The notes beneath the pieces were generated by a model that was not told the origin of the DNA, did not search any database, and worked only from the letters and a program-made list of their open reading frames with translations. DNA of 64,000 bases from Phlyctochytrium arcticum (lineage: Eukaryota; Chytridiomycota; Chytridiomycetes; Chytridiales; Chytridiaceae), in contig JAHLKI010000025.1 of assembly GCA_025602905.1 (NCBI GenBank), positions 354,283 through 418,282 on the forward strand, read 5' to 3'. Below are positions 12,381 to 23,058 of the stretch, one piece after another. Within the stretch, counting starts at the first letter, position 1; the number at the start of each line of letters is the position of its first letter. The position numbers and the translations under genes were made by a program.

Positions 12381-12786
12381 TACTATCTGGGGATTCCCGC
12401 AACTAGCGTTGAAACAGAGCGGGCGTTTTCGAAGAGCCGGCGTATCTTGTGCTGGGACCGGCAATCTTTGGGTGTGGACACTGTCGACAAACTCCTCTCG
12501 GTGAAAGAATGGTATCGGGTTTTTGGCCAACATGTACTGTAGTCTGTAGTTCAGCATTAGCTTAGCATTGTTTAGTTTGCAGCCATATATCCCTACTTCT
12601 TGTTCTAGTTTTAACACATCAAAGTTGTTCAGACAAATCAGTCCCGGAGCATCTCGGATCAATGCGGAAAGCCCCGGGTGAGGCTTGGCAACCCTAACGG
12701 GTAAAATATGGACAACCCATGGGTCAGCGCCGGCTGTCCATTACCCGTCCATATCAACGGGTAATGGGTAATTTATGGACAGGTCA

Positions 12787-13395
12787 TATGGCGGAAAATG
12801 GCGAACTGCAACTCAATTTCTGGCACCAATGGCCAAAACAATACTTGGGTGTTTCTGGATTGGGGATTTCGTTGAAAGCAATGGACAAGTGGGACTTGTC
12901 GTACGATTTGCCAGGCGGGGGGGAGACGCATTATATGCCTATGTTCACCCAATTGTGGATCAGATCTTGGATGCGGATATCATACAACTTTGGGATGTTG
13001 AGTCACTCAACCAGTGTCCCCTACCAGCCATACATTTGGTCGTGAAAAATTGTCAACGGATGCACATCACTTCGGCATGGCCATTTCTACTGGACGCTAC
13101 CCTTCTGCAGAGAGTGTCGGAGTTGAAAGCTCGAGCGGGTCATCTTCACGTTCTTGTCGCGCCCTTGATTTTGTTTTGTGATGATTTGTCTGGAGCCAGA
13201 AGCAAGCGGTATAACCCTCACATCAACTGGGCACTTCAGTTTGCAGGACTCCCCTTCAAAAGTCAGCAAGAAGATTACAATATCCATCTCATCACAGTTT
13301 CGGATCAAGTGGAGGGTGTTGAGATGGGGGCAGAGTTGGTGAAGCAGATAACCGAACAAGCCGAGAAAGGGGTTCAAGTTTATCACGCAACTGCA
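12787..13395 (+). pseudogene. KDZ-like transposon protein, upstream fragment
   Basis: An open frame with PLILFCDDLSGARSKRYNPH, then INWALQFAGLPFKSQQEDYN and IHLITVSDQ. The DD-SG..SK..N.H....GLP....E.N.HF..S pattern is recurrent in large KDZ-like transposon proteins of fungi, upstream of the APSRDI region seen at 5.6-6.5 kb on the other strand. There is no start codon, and the frame beyond about 13395 is a shadow of the convergent gene. The abrupt end at the 3' end of that gene suggests a transposon junction. Confidence 0.45.
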
Positions 13396-15908
13396 ATGTC
13401 TTCTTCCGACGAAAACGGCCCTTCGTCACTTGCGTTCTCATCACGGAGGGTTGTGTGGATGAAGGGATTAGAGGCATGAGCTTTGACGTATTTCTTGACC
13501 CGACGTTTGATAACGCTAAATCCGTTGAAGCCTAGCACCAAGTGCCGATTTACTGGAGGCGGATTGATGGCCACCGAATCCTGATACTGCTTCACAGCAA
13601 TATTGTACAAGAGCATGATGAGCAACGGGCAGTGGTGTGGGCTGACTTTCGACCGCCATTCAATAGACTGCATTTGGATGAACACCTGTCCCAGCAGGTT
13701 CCGCTCGTCTTTGCCAAACTTGGAGGTGGCGATATCCAACTGGTGCATCCCTAGGAATTGAAGAAACTCCGTCGAAGTAGGCCGCCTCACAGTAATAGGT
13801 TCTTTGGGGGAAGGTTTGGAGGGGGTGGCTGCCTTCAAATACAGTTGCAGGGAGCGGGTCTTGACGGGCCCGTTGCGCAATCCCTTGAGTGGCAAATCCT
13901 GCATCCCGGATGTTCCAATGGCATCTTGGAGCTTGCCGGCTGCGTCGGTGCGGAAGAAGGAGGCCCAATTTGACATTAACGGGTCCTTGGGCTTCTCGGG
14001 TCCTACCAAGGTTAATCCCGTACCCTTCTTGATTCTCGAGATCATTTCCAAAGCAAAGTCGGTCAGTTGGGGAATATCAGGTACGTATTTGCGCGTGATT
14101 AGTGTGTGTTGGATGAGAGTAAGGAGATCCATATTTTGCGTGGGGGGAATGCGACCAAACTTGATACCGCAAGAGATGTTGACCTGGTCATAAGTTCGCG
14201 TAAGAAAGGGCCAGTATGAATCAAAGCAGTGACAGCAGTACCTCGATAACAAAAAATCACAATAATCTCATGGCTAGTTGGGGGCCCATCCTGCGGTTGG
14301 TGAGTTTCGTATGGATCAGCTTGATTTTTTGGTTGTTTTCGATGTATGTGTTGGAACCTTCATCAAACAAGTAGCCTTCCTCAATGAGCAGGGCGTTCTT
14401 TTGGACGGTACCATCCCACTTGGCGCGAGCGCTCTCGCTCACAGAGTTGGACTGTACACTGTTGCAAACGTCCCGAAAATCTTTAGCTGCCGCTGCCGGA
14501 GTCCGCATATCCCCATCATCGGTGTAGAGTGCTGCATGGAGTGCTTTGCCCACACGAGTCCTTTCTCCAATGTCACTGATTTTTTTTGTAATTCTAAAGG
14601 GTTGTATGATCTGGGTAAGTATAAGTAAAAGACACAAGTGAGTACTGTATACCGTACCTATTAATCAAATGCCAAGGATCCTGCTTGATGATAAAATGGG
14701 GCATCTTATCTCTCACGAGATTTTTGAGACTGTTGGCATTGTCAGTAATCAGGAAAAGCGGTCTATCAGCTGCTCAGAAGTTTGTAAGTATATGACCGAT
14801 CGTCGTTGCCGCCAACTTAACTTACCGGTGGGGGCCCAACATTCTTCCTTAGCAATGGCGAGGACTTTCTCAAAACAAGGGCCGAGATTATCATGGCTCT
14901 CGGAGCTGATGAATTTGATGTGGAGGATCTAGCCAATCTCATTTTGGATGATGTTGAGCCACTTCATTTCCGTTGGCGTTATCCAGTTGTCCGTGCCCTT
15001 CTCTTTCACACCAATCTTGGATGGGAACTTGCCGGTTGCGTCGATCGAGATGGATTTTTTGGCCCCGCACATTTGCATCACGGCCGCTGCAATGTCTTCG
15101 ATCCCCGTCGTCAGTTCCATCCACGCATCCAAAAGACCTTTGCCGTCAAAGACATCATGCTGTTTGAGATAGGATGCCAACTTGCGGGGAGTAGGGCACA
15201 GATCGGGATCGGTGTTGGAATACTGAGTTTCCATTCTGGCGCTGAACCAGTCGCAAAGGTAGGTCCATCTCTCGGTTCTGGCTTGCTTCAAGCTGCGCAA
15301 AAATGGCTCCAGACTGTTTGGTCCCAAAATGTTGTATTCGAGGTCAAGTTTTAGAGCCTTTGAAAATCCCCCCTTTCTGGTCAAATAGTACGGAAATGTA
15401 TTTGCCAGTGTGATAGTGATTTTTGAGAAGAAGTTTTGGCCGACTGTGTTGAATTGTTTTTTTGTTGTTTGGCAGATGTATTTTGCGCATATAATTCGAG
15501 TTCGGTGGGCATTTTCATCTGCCAGGCGCGTCAAAATATCTTTTCCTGGAAGTGTCAAGGTCAATTAGTTTGTTTTCCTGGCTGTTAAAAACATCATTTG
15601 CAACGTACGTTTAGGTTGGCAAGTTGAACAGTGTACGCAAGGCACAATTCCGCCGTTGAAAAAATTCTCTGGGGTCCATCGAAAGAGGGGATAGTCAAAA
15701 AGAGAATCGGAATTGCGCAGTTTGTGATGATGCTCCGGCAAGATGAGAGATGTTCGATGATCCGATCCTTCTCTTCCTGTTTGTCTTCGTCCTCATGCCG
15801 GAAGGTGTTCAGGTCTAGGTCTGGCTGGTCATGACCGGCAAGAATTGGCAAAATACTGTTCAGTTTGTCAAGTTGCAGGTCGTCCTCGGAATATTCGTAG
15901 TCACTCAT
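13383..15908 (-). pseudogene. multi-exon DDE-type transposon gene, family unresolved
   Basis: Read right to left from ATG 15908. Exon 1 is acidic (MSDYEYSEDDLQ...). The exon at about 15549-14870 has SISIDATGKFPSKIGVKEKG and TPTEMKWLNIIQNEIG. The next has PLFLITDNANSLKNLV and FIIKQDPWHLINR, and the last two run to the stop at 13383. IDAT..F, ITDN and QDPWHL look like the catalytic core of an RNase-H-fold transposase: first Asp, second Asp, and the His-containing segment that follows. I do not recognise the superfamily. An in-frame TAG at 14929-14931 sits where NEIGQ is expected (CAG to TAG), and there is a one-base frame shift near 14255-14270. A host gene of transposon origin is the alternative. 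Confidence 0.5.
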
Positions 15909-15959
15909 GTTTTCTTGCAAATCAGAGGGACGGTGCTTTCACAGGGGGAGACTACTGCT

Positions 15960-16245
15960 TGTCCTTTTTATATGCATGATTTTATTATTTTGTTTTTTCG
16001 TTTATCTTTTACATCTCCAAAATATCGCCAAAGATTTTTGGGTGTTGGGTTCCTGCAACATACACATCCACGGTATTCACAGCTGCTATTATTATTCTTT
16101 TATTTGTTTACCGGCGTATTATTTTGTTTTCTCGTTTATCTTTTACATCTCAAAAATACCTTCGGGTCTTGGGTACCTACAACATACACATCCACGGTAT
16201 TCACAGCTATTATTATTCTCGTATTTGTTTACCGGCGTATCCGAG
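15960..16245. repeat. tandem duplication, about 125-134 bp period
   Basis: Two and a fraction copies of a unit containing CGTTTATCTTTTACATCTC, ACATACACATCCACGGTATT and TTTGTTTACCGGCGTAT. The shared block recurs at 16061 and 16185. The unit lies just upstream of the ATG of the DDE-type gene on the minus strand. Confidence 0.7.
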
Positions 16246-18190
16246 GTACTGAATCCGTCGGGGATGGACTGACCCATGGGCACAGCCGTGTGTATTAATA
16301 TCCTATGCTCCCGAAGTGTTGTCGGCACGGTGCACTAAATCTAAAAACGGTATAAGTCACTTTTGAAACATCAAAAATACAGAAGGAAAGAACGAGAAAT
16401 AAAGAAAGATCGTCAAAGAAATTCGGATCTGCAGCAGGAATCAAAGAGGGAATAAGGGAAAATCAAAGGAAGTAGATAACGAAAAACAGTACGGGCGTGT
16501 ACAGCTAATTGGCTCTGCAGAAGAAATCAAAGAGAGAGTAGGGAAAAATCAAAGGAAGTAAAGAAGGAAAAACAAAGGAAGAACCTTAAAAGAAGCCGAC
16601 TCTGCAGAAAGAGATGAAAGAAAGGATGAAGATTAAGGAAAGAAAATTAATGTAAAAGGATATCTCAAAACAGTAAAAGAAAGCATAGCTAGCACAGAAC
16701 ATACTCGAGTAACAGAATATGAATGAAAAATAACAGAGATCCAGGAAAGGTACAAGGATTTCTCCATATCAACACACAAGTAAATGAACAAAGATCACAG
16801 GAGGAAACAAAAGGATGGATACAAAACAACGAACAAACGAATCAGGAATCAAGACACTTTAAAAGGATTATCAGAATTTACTGGTCCCTATATCTAGCGA
16901 GAATCCAGGCAAGAACGGAAATGAATGAAGGATACAGCATATCTTTAAAAATATACTTATGATGGAACATAAACCGAGAGGGACAAAAGTAACCGATAAA
17001 ACATTTCAAAACAGATGAAAGAAGGAAATACAAAGAACTCTGCACAAGGCACTGAAGTAGTAATAGACACATCATGCTAACAACACCAAATGAAGAGATC
17101 TGATCCTCATTTCCGCTTCATAAAAGTGGACATCAGCAACGAACATACAGTGCAGTAACCAAATGTACGCCTCTTGAACGAAACTCTCGAGAACATCATA
17201 GACATATCATAGACAAAACAGATCGTGGGGTAAACCCTCAGCACTGTTTACAGCCCGTGTGCGGGTGCGTACACTAATTAATTCAATTACCCTTCCAGCA
17301 TCTGGCACTGGTGCGGAGCGGGTGGAATCCGGTGGATGTCCTGAAATCTTGGATGACGGCAAAATGGCTGGGTAATTTTTTATGTCTTTGCGGACTAATT
17401 GCGGGGGATTTGCGGAGCGTAAAAATCTCAAAACTTTTTTGCGGAGCGGAGCGACTTCGTCACTCCCCTCCATCACCCGCAGCCCTACTACCATTGGTCT
17501 GTGAGGTCAGGCAGATCTGTCCATACTTCGTCTACTAGCCAATTGTATAGCTTCATTCTGATCCAATGGTCCCCGTTTCTGCTAGATCTGCCATCGACCT
17601 CATTGGCAGATTATAGAGCATGGCTGTTCTCGCTTTATTCCCGCCAATCCCTTCTTTTCCGGAGCCGTGCTTTTGGGCTCTATCTATTTTCTTTATTCGG
17701 GATAGCCAGGCTCTCTACCTGTTTACTTTGTTTGGATGATGACTATCTCGCAGATTGTGGCAAATTCTTTTGCTTGCAAGGTCTGGCAAATTATCCTGTT
17801 CCGCTGGTTTTCAATGGTAGGCTAGGTTTGATCTATTGCTTCTTTCTGACGCTGCTTACTCTTCCTTTTTTCCTCTTTTATGCCGATATGCTCTGCCTCG
17901 CCATGTTCTTTCCACTGATATTTTCATGCTCTTAACTTGATTGGTATGGATGTTCCGTTCTTGCTGCACACAGGATGACAATACTTTCATTAGTCTGTTA
18001 AGTCTGGCAGATCTGTCCATACTTTGTTTGAATAGCTTTATTCGAATTCAGTGGTCCCCGTTTCTAAGTGATATCTCAGTTAATTAAATCATTTGATTTT
18101 GTTATGAAACCAAGCTAATGCGTTACTGTCAAGTATGGTTTCATTAGGATACATTAGGATTAGATTAGATTGTCAGTATGAGTCACGTCG
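16246..18190. other. non-coding, purine-rich then repeat-rich DNA
   Basis: 16,380-17,060 is strongly A/G-rich on the plus strand and has no gene. 17,270-17,480 contains GCGGAGCG-type repeats reminiscent of hAT subterminal sequence. 17,500-18,060 carries two copies of a unit beginning GGCAGATCTGTCCATACT and ending TGGTCCCCGTTTCT. Related units recur at 26.9-28.2 kb, on the far side of the MULE. Confidence 0.6.
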
Positions 18191-18207
18191 CACGTGGTAG
18201 ATCCTTG

Positions 18208-18343
18208 GCAACATCTATATCCATCCAGCGTTTGAGCTACAGTAATTCCATCCGCAAGCCACACAAGCCACATCATTTGCGTCTGAAAAGCATACATTTG
18301 CTTCACAGCCACTAAGCTCCGCTCTGATGTCCGCCAGCATGTC
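18208..18343 (+). repeat. left MULE terminal inverted repeat
   Basis: Inverse match to 21576-21676 plus 26641-26675. The inner limit is CATGTC at 18343. It includes the block CAAGCCACACAAGCCACATC. Confidence 0.85.
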
Positions 18344-18431
18344 CAACACTGTGTTCAGATGTCCGGCTGTGTATCAAGCTGGATATCTCTCGCTGCTTTA
18401 TCATTCCAGTTGACAAGGAAAAACATCGAAC

Positions 18432-21214
18432 ATGATTCCCAATCCACAAGACATTCTACAGGGAATACAAAGTGCAATCCAACACACTATCGAAGGCGCT
18501 TTTAAAAACCTACATGAAGATATCTTGCGGAACATTGATGGGCGCTTCGAGAAGTTGGAGCGTAGACTCTTTGGTACAAACGAAGAAGTGCCGAGCAACC
18601 CCCAACCTGATCGTCTTGTGGTAGACATGGTGAGTCGAATGCCGGTTCTCATTATAAACAATGTGTGGTTAATTTGTTTACCAGGTTTGCCGGCCAGATG
18701 ATGAGTCGATTGATGATGCTCAGTCCCAAATGCCAAACGAAGTGAGTTTGGCTCAAGGCTTAATTAGCACAATTTCCGAGAGCCTCCAAGAACCCCTGAG
18801 TGAACCGGCTACCGGGGATGTTATAACCCAAACGATCGTAAATGGTACGTAGATTCTACAACAATCCCGATGAAGCTTTGCTGAGTTTTGTCTGATTGAT
18901 AGAGTGGACGCCGCCTTTGCCTCCACCTGGTCCGTTTCCCACATATAGCGCCGCGAATCAAGCTCTTAATGAGCATGTATTGTCGCACGGTTTTGCCTTG
19001 GGAACATCAAAAGTGATCAAACATCCAGAGTCGGGGCAGCGGATGGAGGTGCATCGGCCTTGCGCTTGTGCAGGAGAGTACAAGCCTAAGGACGAGGGCG
19101 TACCTCTTCGGTCTCGTCAAAGTAAGCGGTGCGGCTGTAGCTATCGTGTTGTTTTACAAGGCGATGTCGATGAGGCAACAAATGAAGACGGCACCGTCAC
19201 CTTCAAAATAGTGAATTGGAAAGTTCGCGTCCCGCAAGCAGGACACAGTGGTCATCAACCCCTCAGCCATTCTGATCTTTTATACTCCTCCCAAGCGCGA
19301 CAAGCTTCTCGCACACCTCAGATTATGAGCGAGGCTCTGAATGCTCTGATCAGCGGATCTAGTCTACGGCATGTGGTAGACGACCTTCGCAACCGATATC
19401 CCAAACTGTTGATTACTCCAAAAGACATTCAGAACGCCCGCACCAAGGCGATGGAGAAGCGTCTGGGAGGAGAAACGCCTGTTCCAGCCCTGCTTAAGGA
19501 GCTGGAAGCTCAGGCACGCATGGATGGGACGGTCGCCGACGTCACTGTCAATGAGGAGGACGTCCTCACGCATTTATTTTTTCAACCGCATGTATGTATG
19601 TCCACATCCTTCTGTTTCTGAGATGTCTTATTTCTCTTGTGCTTTAGGCCGATCTGCGAACGTTATTGAGGAAGTTTGGAGACGTTCTTATCATGGATTG
19701 CACTTATCGGACAAACAGGCACTCCATGCCCTTGTTGCATGTAGTTGGAATGACTGACACCAAACAGTCTTTTTCCAGTGCATTCATGTTGATGGTCGCT
19801 GAGACGCAACAAGACTATGAACTTGCCGTGAACACGATCGGGAAGCGGCTCGACAAACCCCCAACAGTAGTGGTTATTGACAGCGACCAAGCGTTCATGA
19901 ATGCCATAAAGATCGAATGGCCCAACACTCTATTTATTCTTTGCCGATGGCATTTGTGGCAAAACATCAAAACCAACTGCATGAAGAACTTTAAAGCAGA
20001 TGATAGCAAGACTGATATGGAAGCTTGGGCCGAGTTCAAACGGTAATTAAGATCTGGCATGGGATTTTCAAAGGAGCATTGCACTAAGTACTCTTCGGTT
20101 CAGTCATTGGAATAGCTTGGAAGCTGCGCCAACGGAGGAGGAGTTCGAAAAACAATGGGTCGAATTGAAAGACAATGCTGACGAAGATATTTATGAATAC
20201 CTCAAAAAAAATATGTACCCTTGACGACACCATTGGGCGTCGTTCCATCTTCACAAGTTCGCTCATTGCGATGCGACGGCCACGTCTCGGGCGGAGGGCA
20301 TGCACTGGGCTACCATCAAGCAGGACGGCGCGGCCAATTCGACCATCCTTACCTTATATGAAACCATCAAAAGGAACTGTCGGCGCCAGTTGACAGAATA
20401 CAATCTAGAGAAGACGACGGCTACCGAAAACCATCCTCGTCTCATACTAAAAGATGTGTTTTTCAGCGAGGTGGTGAAAAATGTGTATGCAAATATCATA
20501 CGCATTATGTATGAGCAGCGACGGCGGGCAAAGAGGATCCTTAAGGCAAGGGAAGACCCCGAGAGCATTTTGGACGACGAGAGCAGGATCTTGGATCCTT
20601 GCTTGCGTTATCACCGCACTGTTCGAGGAGCTCCTTGCGCGCATGAGATGATACCTATGATTTCTGGAGAGAATCAGCGGAGACTAAAGATGTCTGATTT
20701 TCGTTGACGGTGGCACTTGGAGAAACCCCCCAGACCCGCGAATGCTGACGACCAGATACAGCCTTCAGATGTTCAAGAACCGCCCACTCCCAACTTCAGC
20801 ATCGGCAGAAGAGAGCATCAGCGTAGTAATAAGCGACGAAAAATCGCCTCGGAACACGTTGAGGCGGAAATCCGTCAAAGCACCCGACACTGTGGTATTT
20901 GCGGCCAGGTCGGGCATGACAGATCGAGATGTTCTGCCCCAAATTCACAACCTCCGGTAGTCGCATCAGCCGCAGAACCTTCAGTGGAATCGTTGACGGA
21001 CCCTATTGCTATGTCTAGTCCTATGGCGATGCCCGTAGGAATACCGATTCTTACGGTGGCGAGTGTTCAGCCGCTTCGGCGAGAGGCTCCAGAGTGTAGC
21101 ATGTGCAGGCGAATGGGAGCAGGCGAGAAGGCCAAGGGTCATGCGGCAAATCATAGTGTTTGCCCTTATCGACAAATTGGCGCTAGTGGACGCGCAAGCG
21201 CTTCACTAAGCTAG
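18432..21214 (+). pseudogene. MULE transposase, copy 2
   Basis: Exons: 18432-18629, 18685-18844, 18903-19591, 19648-20042 and 20104-21214, all in phase. Order: N-terminal helical exon (FKNLHEDILRNIDGRFEKLE); FAR1-like domain (HRPCACAGEYKPK...KRCGCSYRVV); catalytic block (DCTYRTN, VVVIDSDQAF, CRWHLWQNIKTNC); SWIM-like finger (C..YHRTVRGAPCAH); CCHC knuckle (CGICGQVGHDRSRC). It has the same architecture as copy 1 at 0-3 kb but is clearly divergent. In-frame TGA codons occur at 20222-20224 and 20705-20707. The second lies within about three codons of the TGA in copy 1, between the SWIM-like finger and the knuckle tail. Both copies therefore encode an apparently separable zinc-knuckle tail. Confidence 0.85.
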
Positions 21215-21676
21215 TCCGAAGTAGTTGCGGATTCATCACTCTTCTAGTCTAGTTCTCCAATAGCACATTCTCATCACTTCTAACTTCGTCAGCGCGTTGC
21301 TTCCACTGTATTGTAGTTTTGTTCCAGAGTCTCGATAGCTTCCTCCTGTGTAAAATAAAACAAGATGCGACGATTTTTGGCTGATTCCTTTTACAAGACT
21401 CGTGCAATGGAAAGGGTATCCCAAAGGAGAACACCTACGAGCCAGCCCACAATTTCAAAGGAAGCCTGAATCCTCCACGACTACAAAACAAAGGAACACT
21501 CTACGCCAATGTTCGCTCTCAGTAGAGGCTGTTCCAGACTTCAGCCGGGACTCCAGCGCGACAGGAGACTCTCGAGACATGCTGGCGGACATGAGAGCGG
21601 AGCTTGGTGGCTGTGAAGCAAATGTATGCTTTTCAGACGCAAATGATGTGGCTTGTGTGGCTTGCGGATGGAATTA

Positions 21677-21840
21677 TGTTGAGACGTCATGACTCATCCT
21701 TCCCATTTAGTGGATAGCGGTCATATTGCAGCATAGTTTAGCGGTAGAATCCTATTTATAGTTGGACGACCCATGACCTACGTACTGCTGTATCTAATTC
21801 AATAAGCTACTAGTCCCGATATAGGATACCAGCTTTAACA
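21677..21840 (+). repeat. 5' LTR
   Basis: 164 bp, begins TG and ends CA, base-for-base identical to 26477-26640. Contains CCTATTTATAGTTGG, a likely TATA element. Confidence 0.95.
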
Positions 21841-21854
21841 GGTTATGAGCCCTG
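21841..21854 (+). promoter_or_regulatory. primer-binding site for initiator Met tRNA half
   Basis: GGTTATGAGCCCTG directly follows the 5' LTR. It is complementary to CAGGGCTCATAACC, the anticodon stem-loop of eukaryotic initiator tRNA-Met (anticodon CAT), not to a tRNA 3' end. Drosophila copia and yeast Ty5 are known to prime from such a half-tRNA. Confidence 0.7.
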
Positions 21855-22029
21855 AGGACTAAAAATAAAGTTAAGTGTGAACGAAGAGAACCTTGGGTCA
21901 AAGGCTCTGGCAGTATACTGTAAATAAAAGAGACGAATGTGCTAACTCTGCCCACTTCTCTATCAAGAAATCTGTCAGTGAAACATCAAAAACACCCAAG
22001 AATCGTCAATCAACACTTAGCTCAAGAAT

Positions 22030-23058
22030 ATGTCTGCCACCGAAAACAATGCTGAAGGCGCTATCCAAGGTGACCCAACTGAAAACAACGAAAACACCGG
22101 TCAAGGTCACGATCAAGGTGGTCAGACTCAAGGCACCAACCCGCTCTTAACTGCTCATGATCCAGCTCAAGCCTTTGCCGCTGCCTTGGAAATCCAGCGA
22201 TTGAAGAACGAATTGGAATGCCAAAAACTACGTGCTGAATTGCTTGTTGCGCGTGTCGCCCGTGTCCCAGAAATTCAAGAATCTCGCTTTGCGGAACGAC
22301 TCGAGAAGGCCATTCCCAAGTTCTCCGGCGAAATGGACAAGCCCGCTTTGTTGACCCAATTCCTTTGTAAAGTTGAACTGTATCTTGAGGCTTCGGTGGT
22401 GTCTCCCAAGCAATCGTTTATGATCATTTTGTCGAAATTTGTCGGAAGTGCCGACACTGAGATTGAACGTCACACCCCGGTTTTCGACACTTGGGCAACA
22501 CTTCGCGCGTTTCTTATCAAGAAGTATCACCGAGCAAACTTGCCCGCAGAAGTCTTTGCTCGATTGCAGAAATTGAAACAGAAGGGATCCCTGACTGCCT
22601 ACAACGCTGACTTTGACGAACTGGTTCCCCAACTCCCTGAAGGCTTCCCGTTCTTCGTCACCGCTACACTGTACATCCAAGGCATTCGGGATTCGGCTGC
22701 TCGCCAGTACCTCAACACGGAAATGCTTCACGGCAGTATTAGCGAACTTGTGGACCTCAAGGCCGAGGCTCAAACATTCTTCAGGTCTTCCGACAAAGGC
22801 GATGTTTCGGCGACTCCTACGTTACCACCAACTGAAGTCTACCAAGTTCAGCAACGAGATGGCAAACCCCGTCGTTCCTATCCCTGTCCCATCTGTGATC
22901 AAACGGACCATCGTGCCCACGAGTGTCCCAAGCTGTCAATGGTCCGATCCAACGTTGCGGCACAGAAACACAAGCGACCTGACTCGGCTCACGAAGTCGA
23001 CACTATTGTTCCATCACTGGTGCCAACACAAGATCTCTACTCTTCTGACAGCGATTGA
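22030..23058 (+). CDS. gag: copia Gag
   Basis: 342 residues from ATG 22030. A charged N-terminus is followed by a UBN2/Retrotran_gag-like helical capsid region (ALLTQFLCKVELYLEAS, LKQKGSLTAYNADFDEL) and a CCHC knuckle CPICDQTDHRAHEC near residue 285. Gag binds and packages element RNA into virus-like particles. It ends at TGA 23056-23058. The same frame stays open beyond the TGA into protease, so the stop either separates Gag from Pol by readthrough or is a nonsense mutation in a single polyprotein. Confidence 0.9.
   Translation: MSATENNAEGAIQGDPTENNENTGQGHDQGGQTQGTNPLLTAHDPAQAFAAALEIQRLKNELECQKLRAELLVARVARVPEIQESRFAERLEKAIPKFSGEMDKPALLTQFLCKVELYLEASVVSPKQSFMIILSKFVGSADTEIERHTPVFDTWATLRAFLIKKYHRANLPAEVFARLQKLKQKGSLTAYNADFDELVPQLPEGFPFFVTATLYIQGIRDSAARQYLNTEMLHGSISELVDLKAEAQTFFRSSDKGDVSATPTLPPTEVYQVQQRDGKPRRSYPCPICDQTDHRAHECPKLSMVRSNVAAQKHKRPDSAHEVDTIVPSLVPTQDLYSSDSD

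Larger units (their letters stand above)
8539..12542 (+). pseudogene. hAT transposase, interrupted by mariner
   Basis: Starts at ATG 8539. Exon 1 (to 8985) encodes a BED-type zinc finger (SWVWSHF...CGYTA...LSRHIEDKHN). Later exons encode the RNase-H-like core: STDCWASKSNNNYMG, TTDNGSNNPTM, HIRCFAHVLNLAAKDAI and DVGTRWNSTFLM. The C-terminal dimerisation domain is DPLTFWAANQSTYPSLAAMA, then after the insertion YLGIPATSVETERAFSKSRR. Introns occur near 8986-9050, 9413-9469, 10000-10060 and 10273-10338. Phase at the first intron could not be reconciled, so a frame lesion there is possible. The Tc1/mariner element at 10785-12380 splits the dimerisation domain; removing it with one TA restores frame exactly. 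The stop is TAG at 12540-12542. Confidence 0.85.
7300..12785 (+). mobile_element. hAT DNA transposon (approximate limits)
   Basis: Both flanks of the hAT transposase gene carry clusters of the subterminal motif ACCCGT/ACGGGT. On the left (about 7310-7400) and right (about 12700-12775) they align in inverted orientation around TGGGTCAG...GTCCATTACCCGT. Subterminal repeats of this kind are typical of hAT elements. I could not place the exact termini or an 8-bp target duplication. The element contains the transposase gene and a nested Tc1/mariner copy. Confidence 0.55.
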
